From: UMGS1590 sp900552455
GTDB lineage: Bacteria; Bacillota; Peptococcia; Peptococcales; Peptococcaceae
Assembly: GCA_963931105.1 (NCBI GenBank)
Contig: OZ007004.1
Coordinates: 1,116,001 to 1,180,000, forward strand
Length of the DNA: 64,000 nt
Reading direction: 5' to 3'
Part shown: piece by piece, positions 27,107 through 35,284 of the stretch
Position numbering within the stretch: position 1 is the first letter of the stretch
Layout of the letters: the number at the start of each line of letters is the position of its first letter
Program-made: the position numbers and the translations under genes
Notes under the pieces: generated by a model
Database searches by the model: none
What the model was told of the DNA's origin: nothing
What the model saw: only the letters and a program-made list of their open reading frames with translations

Positions 27107-29074
27107 ATGAATAAGTATTACCCACATATTTTTGAACCATTGACGATTGGTAATGTTACATTTAAGAATCGCATCTTCACAGCACCAACAATGTCACACA
27201 TGCTTCAAAACAATGCGCCAACCTATCCTGAAATGCCGTTTATTTGCAATTATCTCGAAAAAGCAAAAGGTGGCGTAGCACAGGTTGAATGTGGTGGACA
27301 ACAGGTCAATGATCCAGGGAAAAACCCGATCCATTCGAATTTTGATATCGAAAACCCAACCGGCTGGAGAAACTTTATTCATATGACCAATGCAATTCAT
27401 TTCTATGATGCAAAGGCTGCCTATGAGCTCATTCATTTTGGCTCCGAAGGGGAGTATACTGAAGAAGCAAAGAAACAAAAGATTTATGGATGTTCTGAGT
27501 TTACAAGAAACGATGGCCTGCATTTTTATCAGATGCCTTATGAAGAAATGGACAAACTGGCTGATCGTTATGCAGACCTTGCTGAATGCGTGAAATTCTG
27601 CGGCTTTGATACCTTGCTCATCCATGGCGGTCATGGCACATTGCTGCAGGAATTTGTATCTCCACGCTCCAACCATCGTACAGATGAATTTGGTGGCTCT
27701 ATTGAAAACAGAGCGCGTTTTCCAATGATGGTTCTGGATCGTATTCGTGAGCGTGTAGGCCGAGATCTGCTTATTGAGTATCGTATTTCTGGCTCGGAAT
27801 GCGTTCCAGGTGGCTTTGAAATCGAAGAATGCATTGAATTCTTGAAATTGATTCAGGATCGTATTGATATTGCGCATATCTCTGCAGGGGTTGTCCGTGA
27901 ACCAAGATTGCGCGCAATCACTCACCCAACAAGCTTCCTGCCAGAAGCGTGCAATGCGTATCTTGCCAAAGCTGTCAAAGAATGTCCAGATATCCATATT
28001 CCAGTGCTGACCTTGGGCGCATTCCAGGATCCGGAAGCGATCGAACGTGTCCTTGCAAATGGTGAAGCGGATATCGTGGCAATGGCGCGTGGGACGATCG
28101 CCGATCCATATACTGTTGAAAAGATCAGAGAAGGCCGCCCAAAAGATATCGTGCCTTGCATTAAATGCTTCCAGTGCTTGGATGATTTCAAAAAGACTCA
28201 CATGTATTCCTGTGCGGTCAATCCGATTGCTGGCCGTGAAACACAGTTGGATATGCTCGTTCCAAAAGAATACAAAAAACAGAATGTTGCCATCATCGGT
28301 GGAGGTCCTGGCGGGATGAAGACCGCACTTTTGGCAGCAGAGAGAGGACACAAAGTTACATTATTTGAAAAGCAAGCCATTCTTGGTGGCCAGTTAAATG
28401 ATGCAGATTTCATGTCGTTCAAATACGACCTGAAAAAATATAAAAATTATCTCATCGATCATGTGACAGAAAATCCTGATATTACCGTTAAATTGAATAC
28501 AGAAGCGACACCAGAGGATATCAAAGCGATGGGCTTTGACAGCGTCATCTGTGCCATTGGCGCAGTTCCACTCATTCCACCGATTCCTGGAGTAGATGGC
28601 AGCAACGTTATCTGGGCAGGGGACAGCTTCTATCAGCCGGAAGCAGTTGGTCGTTCTCTGGTAGTGATCGGTGGCGGTCAGGTTGGCTGTGAAACCGCTG
28701 TTCATTATGGTATGAATGGGAAAAAAGTGACAGTTCTTGAAATGAAGTCGGAATTGGCACGCGATGCCATGAGAACATATCGTGAAGAACTGGAAGGACA
28801 GGTACACGATCATTGTGAAGCCATTGTTGACGCTCAGGTCACACTCATTGAAGCAGATGGCGTCACCTATACAGATGTTGATGGAAACTCGCACAAGATT
28901 CCTTGTGATACCGTAATTTTGGCAGTAGGAATGAAAGCGTTGACTGCAGAAGCAGAAACCTTTAGAGAATGTGCCGAGAGCTTTAGAAAGCTCGGAGACT
29001 GCGTGAAAGTTGGCAACGTAAAAACTGTTACGCGTGCAGCGTTTGATGCAGCTATGACACTTGGTGCTTATTAA
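27107..29074 (+). CDS. NADH:flavin oxidoreductase / 2-enoate reductase-like flavo-iron-sulfur enzyme
   Basis: 655-residue enzyme of the Old Yellow Enzyme fusion type (2,4-dienoyl-CoA reductase, 2-enoate reductase, BaiCD/BaiH). Residues 1-370 form the FMN barrel, starting MNKYYPHIFEPLTIGNVTFK. A 4Fe-4S site follows in CIKCFQCLDDFKK and YSCAVNP, then an FAD/NAD domain with VAIIGGGPGGMKTALLAAE and a second dinucleotide fold, VIGGGQVGCETAVHYG. These enzymes reduce activated C=C bonds with NAD(P)H, but the substrate cannot be read here. Start is the ATG at 27107 behind AAGGAG; an in-frame ATG at 27071 lacks one. Neighbours suggest uptake, sensing and reduction of an unsaturated acid. Confidence 0.88.
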   Translation: MNKYYPHIFEPLTIGNVTFKNRIFTAPTMSHMLQNNAPTYPEMPFICNYLEKAKGGVAQVECGGQQVNDPGKNPIHSNFDIENPTGWRNFIHMTNAIHFYDAKAAYELIHFGSEGEYTEEAKKQKIYGCSEFTRNDGLHFYQMPYEEMDKLADRYADLAECVKFCGFDTLLIHGGHGTLLQEFVSPRSNHRTDEFGGSIENRARFPMMVLDRIRERVGRDLLIEYRISGSECVPGGFEIEECIEFLKLIQDRIDIAHISAGVVREPRLRAITHPTSFLPEACNAYLAKAVKECPDIHIPVLTLGAFQDPEAIERVLANGEADIVAMARGTIADPYTVEKIREGRPKDIVPCIKCFQCLDDFKKTHMYSCAVNPIAGRETQLDMLVPKEYKKQNVAIIGGGPGGMKTALLAAERGHKVTLFEKQAILGGQLNDADFMSFKYDLKKYKNYLIDHVTENPDITVKLNTEATPEDIKAMGFDSVICAIGAVPLIPPIPGVDGSNVIWAGDSFYQPEAVGRSLVVIGGGQVGCETAVHYGMNGKKVTVLEMKSELARDAMRTYREELEGQVHDHCEAIVDAQVTLIEADGVTYTDVDGNSHKIPCDTVILAVGMKALTAEAETFRECAESFRKLGDCVKVGNVKTVTRAAFDAAMTLGAY

Positions 29075-29096
29075 TAGAACTACTGGACAGGATAGA

Positions 29097-29140
29097 AAAG
29101 AACCGTATAAGACAGATATTGCCTTACACGGTTCTTTTTT
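29097..29140 (+). terminator. Rho-independent terminator after the flavoenzyme gene
   Basis: AACCGT-A-TAAG pairs with CTTA-C-ACGGTT, followed by TTCTTTTTT. Confidence 0.85.
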
Positions 29141-29195
29141 ATGGTGTGATGTGAGAAGTATGGGAACGTGTTGTCTTTCGAAAGATGAGCGCGTT

Positions 29196-29825
29196 TTAGC
29201 GGATGAAATTGGTGACGGCGTTGTATTCGCTGGCTGGGTAAGGAACGCCGGCTGCTTTTCCTGCGGCAAAGCAGCGCATCATCCACACCATGTTGCGCGC
29301 CAGATTGCGCATGGTCTGCATGCCTTCGGCGTCCTGCGCAGCTTCCTCGGCGTTGTGGCCGTGGGCCATGTTCCAATAGGTGCTGCTGGCGACGGGCATT
29401 TCCGAGATCGTGAAATATTTGTTCAGCGCGTCGAAATTGGCCGAATTGCCACCGCGACGGGCCACGGCGACGGCTGCGCCAACTTTGTAGCGGAACACAT
29501 CCTTGCCGGCGGCGAAAAAGACGCGGTCCAGGAAGGAAAAAATGCGGCCACTTGGATGGGCGTAATACGTTGGCGACGCGAAAACAAAGCCGTCTGCTTC
29601 GCGCGCTTTGTCGATGAACGCGTTGACGCCGTCGTCATCGCCAAACGCGCATTTGCCGGTCTTGCGGCAGGCGCCGCACTGCAGACAATCTTTGTAGGCC
29701 TGGGCGCCCAGCTGAATGACCTCTGTTTCCACACCTTCAGCGTCGAAGATCTGGATCATTTCTTCCAGCGCGCGCATCGTCGTGCCGTGGGCGTGGCTCG
29801 ACCCGTTGACGAGTAAAACTTTCAT
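29196..29825 (-). CDS. Flavodoxin-fold NAD(P)H-dependent FMN reductase / iron-sulfur flavoprotein-like
   Basis: 209-residue flavodoxin-fold protein. The FMN phosphate loop is VNGSSHAHGTTM near residues 6-17, and FASPTYYAHPSGRIFSFLDR is the isoalloxazine-side signature. The cysteine cluster DCLQCGACRKTGKC near residues 46-59 resembles that of iron-sulfur flavoproteins of anaerobes, so a cluster may be bound. Physiological partner unknown. Start ATG follows GGAGGAG. Convergent with the flavoenzyme; transcribed alone. Confidence 0.85.
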   Translation of the reverse strand: MKVLLVNGSSHAHGTTMRALEEMIQIFDAEGVETEVIQLGAQAYKDCLQCGACRKTGKCAFGDDDGVNAFIDKAREADGFVFASPTYYAHPSGRIFSFLDRVFFAAGKDVFRYKVGAAVAVARRGGNSANFDALNKYFTISEMPVASSTYWNMAHGHNAEEAAQDAEGMQTMRNLARNMVWMMRCFAAGKAAGVPYPASEYNAVTNFIR

Positions 29826-29886
29826 GAGAACTCCTCCAATTCATTGTCGTTGGTTTTATTGTACGCCAGCGCACAGAAAAAAGAAA

Positions 29887-29913
29887 GCACGCGCAGAAAT
29901 CTTGCGCGTGCAT
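29887..29913 (-). terminator. Terminator of the two-component/ABC operon
   Basis: GCACGCGCA and TGCGCGTGC form a perfect stem. On the minus strand a T-rich tail (CTTTCTTTTTTC) follows, 22 bases after the histidine-kinase stop. Confidence 0.8.
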
Positions 29914-29934
29914 TTTTGCTGTATTTGTCATTGG

Positions 29935-30819
29935 TCATGAGGAAAAACGCAGCGTGATCGTGAGCAAGCTGTCTGAATAAGCAGCGCTGATCTCGCCGTG
30001 CATTTGCTCGGTCAGGCTTTTTGCGATGGAAAGACCGAGCCCGGTAGAGTGACGAGCATTTTCGACGGTGAAAAAACGGTCGAAGAGCTGCGCGGTGGCG
30101 ACTTCGTCGAGGGCGGCGGCGTGGTTGGAAAAGTAAAGCGTGCCGTCCTCGTCGAGCTGGACGGCGAGATCGCCGTCGCTGTATTTGAGGGCGTTGTTCA
30201 AAATGTTGGCGAGCACACGCGCGAGGGCGTCTTTGTCGAGCAGTCGCGTGACGCGCGCGTCGCAGATCTCGATCTGCGGCGTGATGCCGCGGGAGGTGAG
30301 CGCGCCGTAGAAAGAAGCGAGACTTTCTGCCAGGGCGTCGTTCAGCACGACAGGCTCACGCGCCAGCGGCTCTTCTTCGGCGAGGATGACGGAGTAGCGG
30401 AAGAGTTCCTCGGTGAGACGCGTCATGGCGTCGGTGCGGTTTTCGATGAGAGAGAGATAGCGCGCGGCAGCGGTGCTTTTCTCTTCGCCCTCGAGCAGAT
30501 CGAGGTAGCCGTTGATCGCCGTCAGCGGCGTGCGCAGATCGTGGGAAATATTCGTCACGGCCTGCTTCAGTTCGCGGTCGCCGTTTTCGTAGCGCAGGCG
30601 CTGGCGGCGCAGTTCTGTGAGCTCGTCATTGAGTGTGGCGGCGACGGCGCGCAGCGCTGGATCGCGGCTGTCGGAGGTGAGCAGGGTGTTGCTGTCGGTG
30701 TGCAGATGGTCGTGGAGATCGGCGGCGAGGACGCGCAGATCGCGCCGCAGCAGAAAAAGCTTGGCGCTGAGCGCGAGCGTGCAGCACGCAAGCAAAACGA
30801 TGAGCAGCCAAACACCCAT
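29935..30819 (-). CDS. Sensor histidine kinase with minimal membrane anchor
   Basis: 294 residues. One N-terminal hydrophobic helix (about 3-24) is followed by a linker and the dimerisation/phosphoacceptor motif NISHDLRTPLTAINGYL. The ATP-binding domain has NILNNALKYS (N box) and STGLGLSIAKSL (G2 box). There is no extracellular sensor domain, so it probably senses through the membrane or its partner ABC transporter, as lantibiotic and bacitracin-type kinases do. It is the last gene of the operon: response regulator, ABC ATPase, permease, kinase. Confidence 0.92.
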   Translation of the reverse strand: MGVWLLIVLLACCTLALSAKLFLLRRDLRVLAADLHDHLHTDSNTLLTSDSRDPALRAVAATLNDELTELRRQRLRYENGDRELKQAVTNISHDLRTPLTAINGYLDLLEGEEKSTAAARYLSLIENRTDAMTRLTEELFRYSVILAEEEPLAREPVVLNDALAESLASFYGALTSRGITPQIEICDARVTRLLDKDALARVLANILNNALKYSDGDLAVQLDEDGTLYFSNHAAALDEVATAQLFDRFFTVENARHSTGLGLSIAKSLTEQMHGEISAAYSDSLLTITLRFSS

Positions 30820-30831
30820 GGGGGCACCTCC

Positions 30832-31614
30832 TTATTTGATGTCTTTGCGTTTGAAGAGCAGGAAGCCTGCGGCCGTGACGAGGACGATGAGAATGAGCGA
30901 GTAGAGCGGCCAGCGCGCCAGGTGGTCAAACATCATGGCGTTGATCTGTGAACATTGGCCGCTCGGCAGGAGATCGTAGAGTAACAGGATCAGATGGTCT
31001 TTGAGCGTGACAGGCGTCCAGCCAGAGACGAGCACTGAGGAAAGTTCGACTTCAAGAAAAGAAGTGAAGGTGGACATGCCGATCATTACGATCATCCCAC
31101 AGACGACGGAGCTGGCTTTGCGAGAAATGTTCATCGCCAGCGCGACGTTGATCGCTGCGTAAGCCACGGTGAGAAGAACGCAGCTCGTAAGGGCGAGAGC
31201 GAGATCGGCGGTACTGAGCATGAAGCTACGGAAAAAATACCCGCTCAGACAAACGCCAAGGCTTAAACTCGCCAGCAGGGTGACAAGCGCGCCGCTTGAA
31301 GCGATGAGCCAGTGCGAGAAAAAGATCGCGCGGCGTGTGTGTCCACTGATGAATTTGTTGCGGATCGTTCCCTCGTCGTAGTCGCTACCGATGAAGAGAT
31401 GCACCCAGATCGCGTTGATGATGCCGATGCCAGGCAACATACAGAACATGCTGGCTTCGATGGTGTACGCGCCGGGATCGTAACCGTATTCGGTGAGCAT
31501 GTTATAGGTAGCGATGACAAGAACCGTGGTGTTTGCCGCCATGAAGAAAAGCGCCAGCCAGAACGCTGTGCTGCGCCGGAGCATATAAAAATCAGCCGCT
31601 AAGAGTTTACGCAT
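30832..31614 (-). CDS. ABC-2 type transporter permease
   Basis: 260 residues with six predicted helices and no large loops, matching the permease of small drug- or lantibiotic-exporter ABC systems. The ATG at 31614 has GGGAGGTGAG upstream and overlaps the ATPase gene by eight bases, so the pair is translationally coupled. A longer in-frame extension upstream is internal to the ATPase gene and is rejected. Substrate unknown; the linked two-component pair suggests a membrane-active compound. Confidence 0.85.
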   Translation of the reverse strand: MRKLLAADFYMLRRSTAFWLALFFMAANTTVLVIATYNMLTEYGYDPGAYTIEASMFCMLPGIGIINAIWVHLFIGSDYDEGTIRNKFISGHTRRAIFFSHWLIASSGALVTLLASLSLGVCLSGYFFRSFMLSTADLALALTSCVLLTVAYAAINVALAMNISRKASSVVCGMIVMIGMSTFTSFLEVELSSVLVSGWTPVTLKDHLILLLYDLLPSGQCSQINAMMFDHLARWPLYSLILIVLVTAAGFLLFKRKDIK

Positions 31615-32521
31615 GACGCTCACCTCCCACCAGCGAGATGAAGTAGCTTTCCAGCGATTCGTCGCGCGTTTCTGCGCTAAGCAGCGCGCAATTTTCTGCG
31701 TCGAGGGCGTGCACAAGATCGCTCACGGCGAGCTCGGCGTAGATGTCGGCGCTGTGGTCGTTCGCGACGGCGTAATCCAATCCGCGTGCGTCGAGCACAC
31801 GGGTCAGCGCACGAATGTCGGAAACGCGCACGCGCAAAGCCTTGCGGCAGTTCGCGTCAAGTTCCGCAGCAGAAAGTTCCTTGACCATGCGACCGCCGTC
31901 GATGATGCCGTAGTGGGTGGCGAGGCGCGAGAGCTCGTCCAAGATATGGCTCGAGATCAGCACGGTGATGCCTTCCTCGCGGTTGAGCCGCAGGATGAGC
32001 TCGCGGATCTCGATGATGCCCTGTGGGTCGAGGCCGTTGGTCGGTTCGTCGAGCACGAGAAAATCAGGATGCCCCGCCAGCGCCATGGCGATGCCCAGGC
32101 GTTGCTTCATGCCAAGGGAAAAATTCCGCGCTTCCTTGCGCCCGGTATCCGAAAGCCCGACCAGCCGCAGCAGGTCAGGAATATCTGCGAAGCTCGGTAG
32201 TCCAAGAATGCGGTACTGCTGGCGCAGATTGTCGGCGGCGCTGAGATGATGATAAAACGATGGCGTCTCAATGACGGCGCCGAGTCTGCGCCGCGCCAGA
32301 TGGATGCCAGGGCTTGTGTTTTCGGCATCGTAGAGACGGAAGCTGCCGCTCGTTGGCTGCTGCAAGCCGCAGAGCAGACGGATCAGCGTCGTCTTGCCGC
32401 TGCCGTTTCGGCCAACAAAGCCGTAGATCGCGCCGCGCGGCACCTGCATCGACAGCTGATCCAGCGCTTTGGTGTGGCGATAGCGCTTGCTGAGCGCAGT
32501 GGTTGTGAAAATGTGGTCCAT
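31607..32521 (-). CDS. ABC transporter ATP-binding protein (drug/lantibiotic exporter type)
   Basis: 304 residues. Walker A GRNGSGKTTL, signature FSLGMKQRLGIAMAL, Walker B FLVLDEPTNGLDP and the switch histidine in ISSHIL are all intact. The signature FSLGMKQR is characteristic of the BcrA/lantibiotic-immunity ATPase branch. The start is the ATG at 32521, nine bases from GGGAGG; the GTG at 32530 is too close to it. It pairs with the next gene's permease. Confidence 0.93.
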   Translation of the reverse strand: MDHIFTTTALSKRYRHTKALDQLSMQVPRGAIYGFVGRNGSGKTTLIRLLCGLQQPTSGSFRLYDAENTSPGIHLARRRLGAVIETPSFYHHLSAADNLRQQYRILGLPSFADIPDLLRLVGLSDTGRKEARNFSLGMKQRLGIAMALAGHPDFLVLDEPTNGLDPQGIIEIRELILRLNREEGITVLISSHILDELSRLATHYGIIDGGRMVKELSAAELDANCRKALRVRVSDIRALTRVLDARGLDYAVANDHSADIYAELAVSDLVHALDAENCALLSAETRDESLESYFISLVGGERHA

Positions 32522-32602
32522 GATGGACACCTCCCTGTCTGTTTGCCTCCATCTTAACGGACAAGGGTCAAGAAAGCGGTCAAGGAAAGGGTAAAGATTT
32601 CG

Positions 32603-33268
32603 TCAAGATTCGTCCGCCAGCCGAAAACCGATGCCCCAGACTGCCTCGATGGGATCGCTACCGCTGGCATCGCGCAGCTTTTTGCGCAGGTTGGAAACGT
32701 GCTGCTTCAGGCTTGCTTCGGTGCAGTCCGGCGTGTCCAGACTGATGCGCTCGAGGATCGTGGATTTTGCCAGCGCCTGGCCGGGATGCTGCATCAGGAG
32801 CTTGAGGATCGCGTACTCGGTTTTCGTCAGATGCACCGGCGTGCCGCCAGCGTTCACGCTGTGCGCCGCCGTGTCCAGCTGCAGCGCGCCAACTGTGAGC
32901 ACTTTGCCGGCGCGCGCCAGTTTCTGGCGCAGCTGCACAGCGATGCGCGCCAAAAGCTCGCCGTTGTCGAACGGCTTGGTGATGTAATCGGCAGCGCCGG
33001 CCAGGAGCAGATCGATCTTTCCTTTTGTTTCAGATTTTGCGCTGAGAATAATGACCGGCACGCCGGTCAGATGCGGCAGCACTTCCTCGCCGGAGAGCCC
33101 TGGCAGCATCAGATCCAGGAGCACCAGATCCGGCCGCTCGTGTTCCAGCAGATAGAGCGCTTCTGTGCCAGAGTAGGCGCGCAGCACAGCGTAGCCGTTT
33201 TTCTGCAAAAGTTCTGCAAGCATGTCGCCGATGTAAATGTCGTCGTCGATGATGGCGATCGTAGCCAT
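32603..33268 (-). CDS. OmpR-family response regulator
   Basis: 221 residues. The receiver domain has the acidic pocket IIDDDI, phospho-acceptor LVLLDLMLPG and the conserved lysine in ITKPFDNGEL. The C-terminal winged helix contains LTKTEYAILKLLMQHPGQAL and VSNLRKKL. Start is the ATG at 33268, eight bases after GGAGG, in preference to a GTG three codons earlier. First gene of the operon, so likely also controls it. Confidence 0.94.
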   Translation of the reverse strand: MATIAIIDDDIYIGDMLAELLQKNGYAVLRAYSGTEALYLLEHERPDLVLLDLMLPGLSGEEVLPHLTGVPVIILSAKSETKGKIDLLLAGAADYITKPFDNGELLARIAVQLRQKLARAGKVLTVGALQLDTAAHSVNAGGTPVHLTKTEYAILKLLMQHPGQALAKSTILERISLDTPDCTEASLKQHVSNLRKKLRDASGSDPIEAVWGIGFRLADES

Positions 33269-33310
33269 GGGGTTCACCTCCGCTAGATTTTTTAGTCTTC
33301 ATTATATCTT

Positions 33311-33339
33311 ATTGTAGCGGCTACACACGTTTCGTTCAA
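33311..33339 (-). promoter_or_regulatory. SigA promoter of the response regulator-ABC-kinase operon
   Basis: On the minus strand TTGAAC (complement of 33334-33339), 17 bases, TACAAT (complement of 33311-33316), about 40 bases upstream of the response regulator start. Confidence 0.7.
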
Positions 33340-33360
33340 GGTTTGTCGCAAGAACAAAAA

Positions 33361-33388
33361 TGGACGCACAGCAAGCCGAGCGTCCGTT
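33361..33388 (-). terminator. Hairpin with short T-run on the minus strand
   Basis: GGACGC and GCGTCC pair around a 12-base loop. On the minus strand ATTTTTG follows. It would separate the response-regulator operon from any minus-strand transcript started further upstream. Confidence 0.45.
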
Positions 33389-33483
33389 TGATATCACAGA
33401 AATTAATAATAGAGAAAAAAGAAATTTAGGCATGTCCGCGGTGGCGCGACGCGGAGATTTCCCGACGGAATAGCTCCGGCAAA

Positions 33484-33590
33484 TAAAAAAGACCCTGTAA
33501 TAGGGTCTTCCTATGCAGAAACCATGTAACAACTGCCATAGTAGTAGTAGATGAGTGGGTTGACAGGTGTACAACTTTATCCGCCATTAA
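33484..33590 (-). ncRNA. Candidate small RNA with its own promoter and terminator
   Basis: On the minus strand TTGCAA (33615-33620), exactly 17 bases and TATTCT (33592-33597) form a promoter. About 100 bases later AGACCCT pairs with AGGGTCT and is followed by six T residues (33485-33509). Just before the terminator CTATGGCAG can pair with CTGCATAG. The only reading frame across it (64 codons, 33426-33620) runs through the terminator, lacks a ribosome site and matches nothing I know. The rest of the gap 33269-33712 holds no gene I can support. Confidence 0.4.
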
Positions 33591-33712
33591 TAGAATACAC
33601 GAATCATCCCAAACTTGCAAGCCTTGTTTCTTAGTAACGTGGTATCATTTTTTTCGATATCATGACGGGCCGCATGGCGATAGACTATGGCTGTTTGCGG
33701 CGGTGGTCACGC

Positions 33713-34126
33713 TCATTCGGATGCGTCGTTGTGCGCAACAGTCATCTCCGGAATGGTGACGGTGATGTCGCCGCTTGTGTAGCTGCCGCTGATATCATAC
33801 TGCGACGAGTCATCGTTGTAGACGATCGTGAGGGTGTAGCTGTCTTTTTCATCGAGATTATCGATATAGCTGTCGAGCGTCGCGCCCTCGCCGCCGCCGT
33901 TGGTGTAGGTCCCTGCCGGATCTTTGCCGTCGCCTTCCTGGTCAACCACGTAGAGCTCAGCTGCGCGCAGGATCGCCGAGGCGTTGTTTTGGGCAGCGGT
34001 TTCCCGCGCTTCACTCACGTAGCCAGTTACGCGCGGCACGATCACGATCAGGAGCACCGCCAGGATCGCTAACACAACGATCAATTCTACCAGTGTAAAA
34101 GCAGCGCGTCGATTTTTCTTCGTCAT
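33713..34126 (-). CDS. Orphan type IV pilin-like (pseudopilin) protein
   Basis: 137 residues. The N-terminus MTKKNRRAAFTLVELIVVLA is a class III signal: a basic leader, cleavage expected before Phe, Glu at mature position 5, then a hydrophobic helix (NTL). The C-terminal domain is acidic and Gly/Asp-rich (DQEGDGKDPAGTYTNGGGE), possibly metal-binding. No prepilin peptidase, assembly ATPase or other pilin is adjacent, so it would rely on machinery elsewhere. Start ATG follows AAGGAGG. Role (pilus, competence or secretion) cannot be told. Confidence 0.88.
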   Translation of the reverse strand: MTKKNRRAAFTLVELIVVLAILAVLLIVIVPRVTGYVSEARETAAQNNASAILRAAELYVVDQEGDGKDPAGTYTNGGGEGATLDSYIDNLDEKDSYTLTIVYNDDSSQYDISGSYTSGDITVTIPEMTVAHNDASE

Positions 34127-34290
34127 TTCGTCGTCCTCCTTTTTTAGCTATGTGCGCTTGTTTCTGATTCCAGAATAGCAGAAATCGCTCCAGCACGCAA
34201 TCGCGAATGCAGGAGGATGACGCAGAATATTGTGACGAGAAATCATCGGCGCGATTTTGACCGCCGGCAAGATTGCCCGAGCGCTAGACG

Positions 34291-34332
34291 ACAACAGCGC
34301 CAGCGATCGCAAAATGATCGCTGGCGCTGTTC
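34291..34332. terminator. Strong hairpin after the superoxide reductase gene
   Basis: ACAGCGCCAGCGATC pairs perfectly with GATCGCTGGCGCTGT around a seven-base loop. The T-run is weak on both strands, so termination is likely but not certain. The rest of the gap 34127-34351 shows nothing else. Confidence 0.6.
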
Positions 34333-34351
34333 GTTACTGAGCACGGTTCGT

Positions 34352-34729
34352 TTACACTTCGGTCATCCACAGACCGTGGAGGTTGCAGTAGGCGTAAACG
34401 GCCACGGCTTTGTCGTTTTTGAGGCAGAATTCTGCGTGTGGCGCGTCGCCTGGATTCAGGGCTTTGCGCATGCCGCCGTGTTCTGTCTGGACGAAGATCC
34501 ATTCGATGTAGTGGGCGTCGAGCATTGGATGGTCGACGCTGCCGACGTTCACGCTGAGGGTGTCGCCGTCGACGCTGACGGCGGGCAGATGCTTTTCGCC
34601 GGCGCCTTCTGAGGTGTTTGGTTCAAGCACGTCCATTGGCTGGCCGCAGCACATCATTGGTACGCCGCTGTCATGAACCATGCCGACGAGGTTGCCGCAT
34701 TTGCGGCAGATACGGAATTTGTTGGTCAT
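34352..34729 (-). CDS. dfx: Desulfoferrodoxin-type superoxide reductase
   Basis: Reduces superoxide to hydrogen peroxide without producing oxygen, a hallmark of anaerobes. 125 residues. The N-terminal desulforedoxin-like domain has CRKCG and a CC pair (VPMMCCGQPM) that bind the FeS4 centre. The SOR domain has histidines in EKHLPAV and DHPMLDAHYIEW, and the Cys/His pair in AYCNLHGLW for the active FeN4S centre. Its ATG overlaps the upstream DUF134 stop, so the two are coupled. Reduced rubredoxin-like domains, as in the nearby rubrerythrin, are typical electron donors. Confidence 0.95.
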   Translation of the reverse strand: MTNKFRICRKCGNLVGMVHDSGVPMMCCGQPMDVLEPNTSEGAGEKHLPAVSVDGDTLSVNVGSVDHPMLDAHYIEWIFVQTEHGGMRKALNPGDAPHAEFCLKNDKAVAVYAYCNLHGLWMTEV

Positions 34730-35133
34730 TGTAAATCCTCCTCTAGATTGTCACAGGGATGGATGGCGATGGTCGATGCTTCCCGCTGACAATGGAGATG
34801 GTGCTTGTGACAGGCGCTGCAGCCGCAGACGCCGCCGCTGCCGTCGCAGAGCTGATAGTCGCCGCCTTCGATCCGGATCGGCCGGCCTTCGACGAGGGCT
34901 TGCGCAAGTTTTTTTCGGGCGCTGCCGTAAATGGATTGCACGGTGGTGCGCGCTACCTGCATATTCGCGCCGCATTCCTCCTGGGAAAGATCCTGGAGAT
35001 CGATGAGCCGAAGCGTTTCAAATTCATCGACGGTCAGCACGATGGCAGTTGTGCAGTCGTCAGTGCCGACAGGAAGAAATTCCTTCGTGTTCGGGAGTTG
35101 ACAAACCTTCCTGCATTTCTTTGGTCGTCCCAT
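34726..35133 (-). CDS. DUF134 (UPF0251) helix-turn-helix protein
   Basis: 135 residues starting MGRPKKCRKVCQLP, the family's diagnostic opening. A helix-turn-helix (DLSQEECGANMQVARTTVQ, then SIYGSARKKLAQAL) fills the middle. A cysteine-rich tail (VCGCSACHKHHLHC) could bind metal or a cluster. I take the ATG at 35133, since the upstream extension does not match the family. A four-base overlap with the superoxide reductase gene suggests a regulator in the same operon, perhaps redox- or metal-responsive; that is inference. Confidence 0.88.
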   Translation of the reverse strand: MGRPKKCRKVCQLPNTKEFLPVGTDDCTTAIVLTVDEFETLRLIDLQDLSQEECGANMQVARTTVQSIYGSARKKLAQALVEGRPIRIEGGDYQLCDGSGGVCGCSACHKHHLHCQREASTIAIHPCDNLEEDLQ

Positions 35134-35223
35134 ATGATTCACCTTCGTTCCTTGTGTGCAGGGCATCGCTTTGGTTTCAGTATAGTCGAGTTGAGCGTGG
35201 GTGTCAATTGCAATGGCTTGCCG

Positions 35224-35252
35224 TTGCGAAATTGTCGAAGATGGGGTATCAT
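35224..35252 (+). promoter_or_regulatory. SigA promoter of the flavodoxin-to-GNAT operon
   Basis: TTGCGA (35224-35229), 17 bases, TATCAT (35247-35252). It lies 33 bases upstream of the lipoprotein start codon, which has GGAGGG before it. Confidence 0.7.
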
Positions 35253-35284
35253 TTTTCTATAACGATCGATCGGAGGGAATAGAA

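Noticed and set aside
33426..33620. A 64-codon frame on the minus strand next to the two-component operon
   Set aside because: No ribosome site, crosses a clear terminator, and matches no family I recognise. A small RNA explains the signals better.
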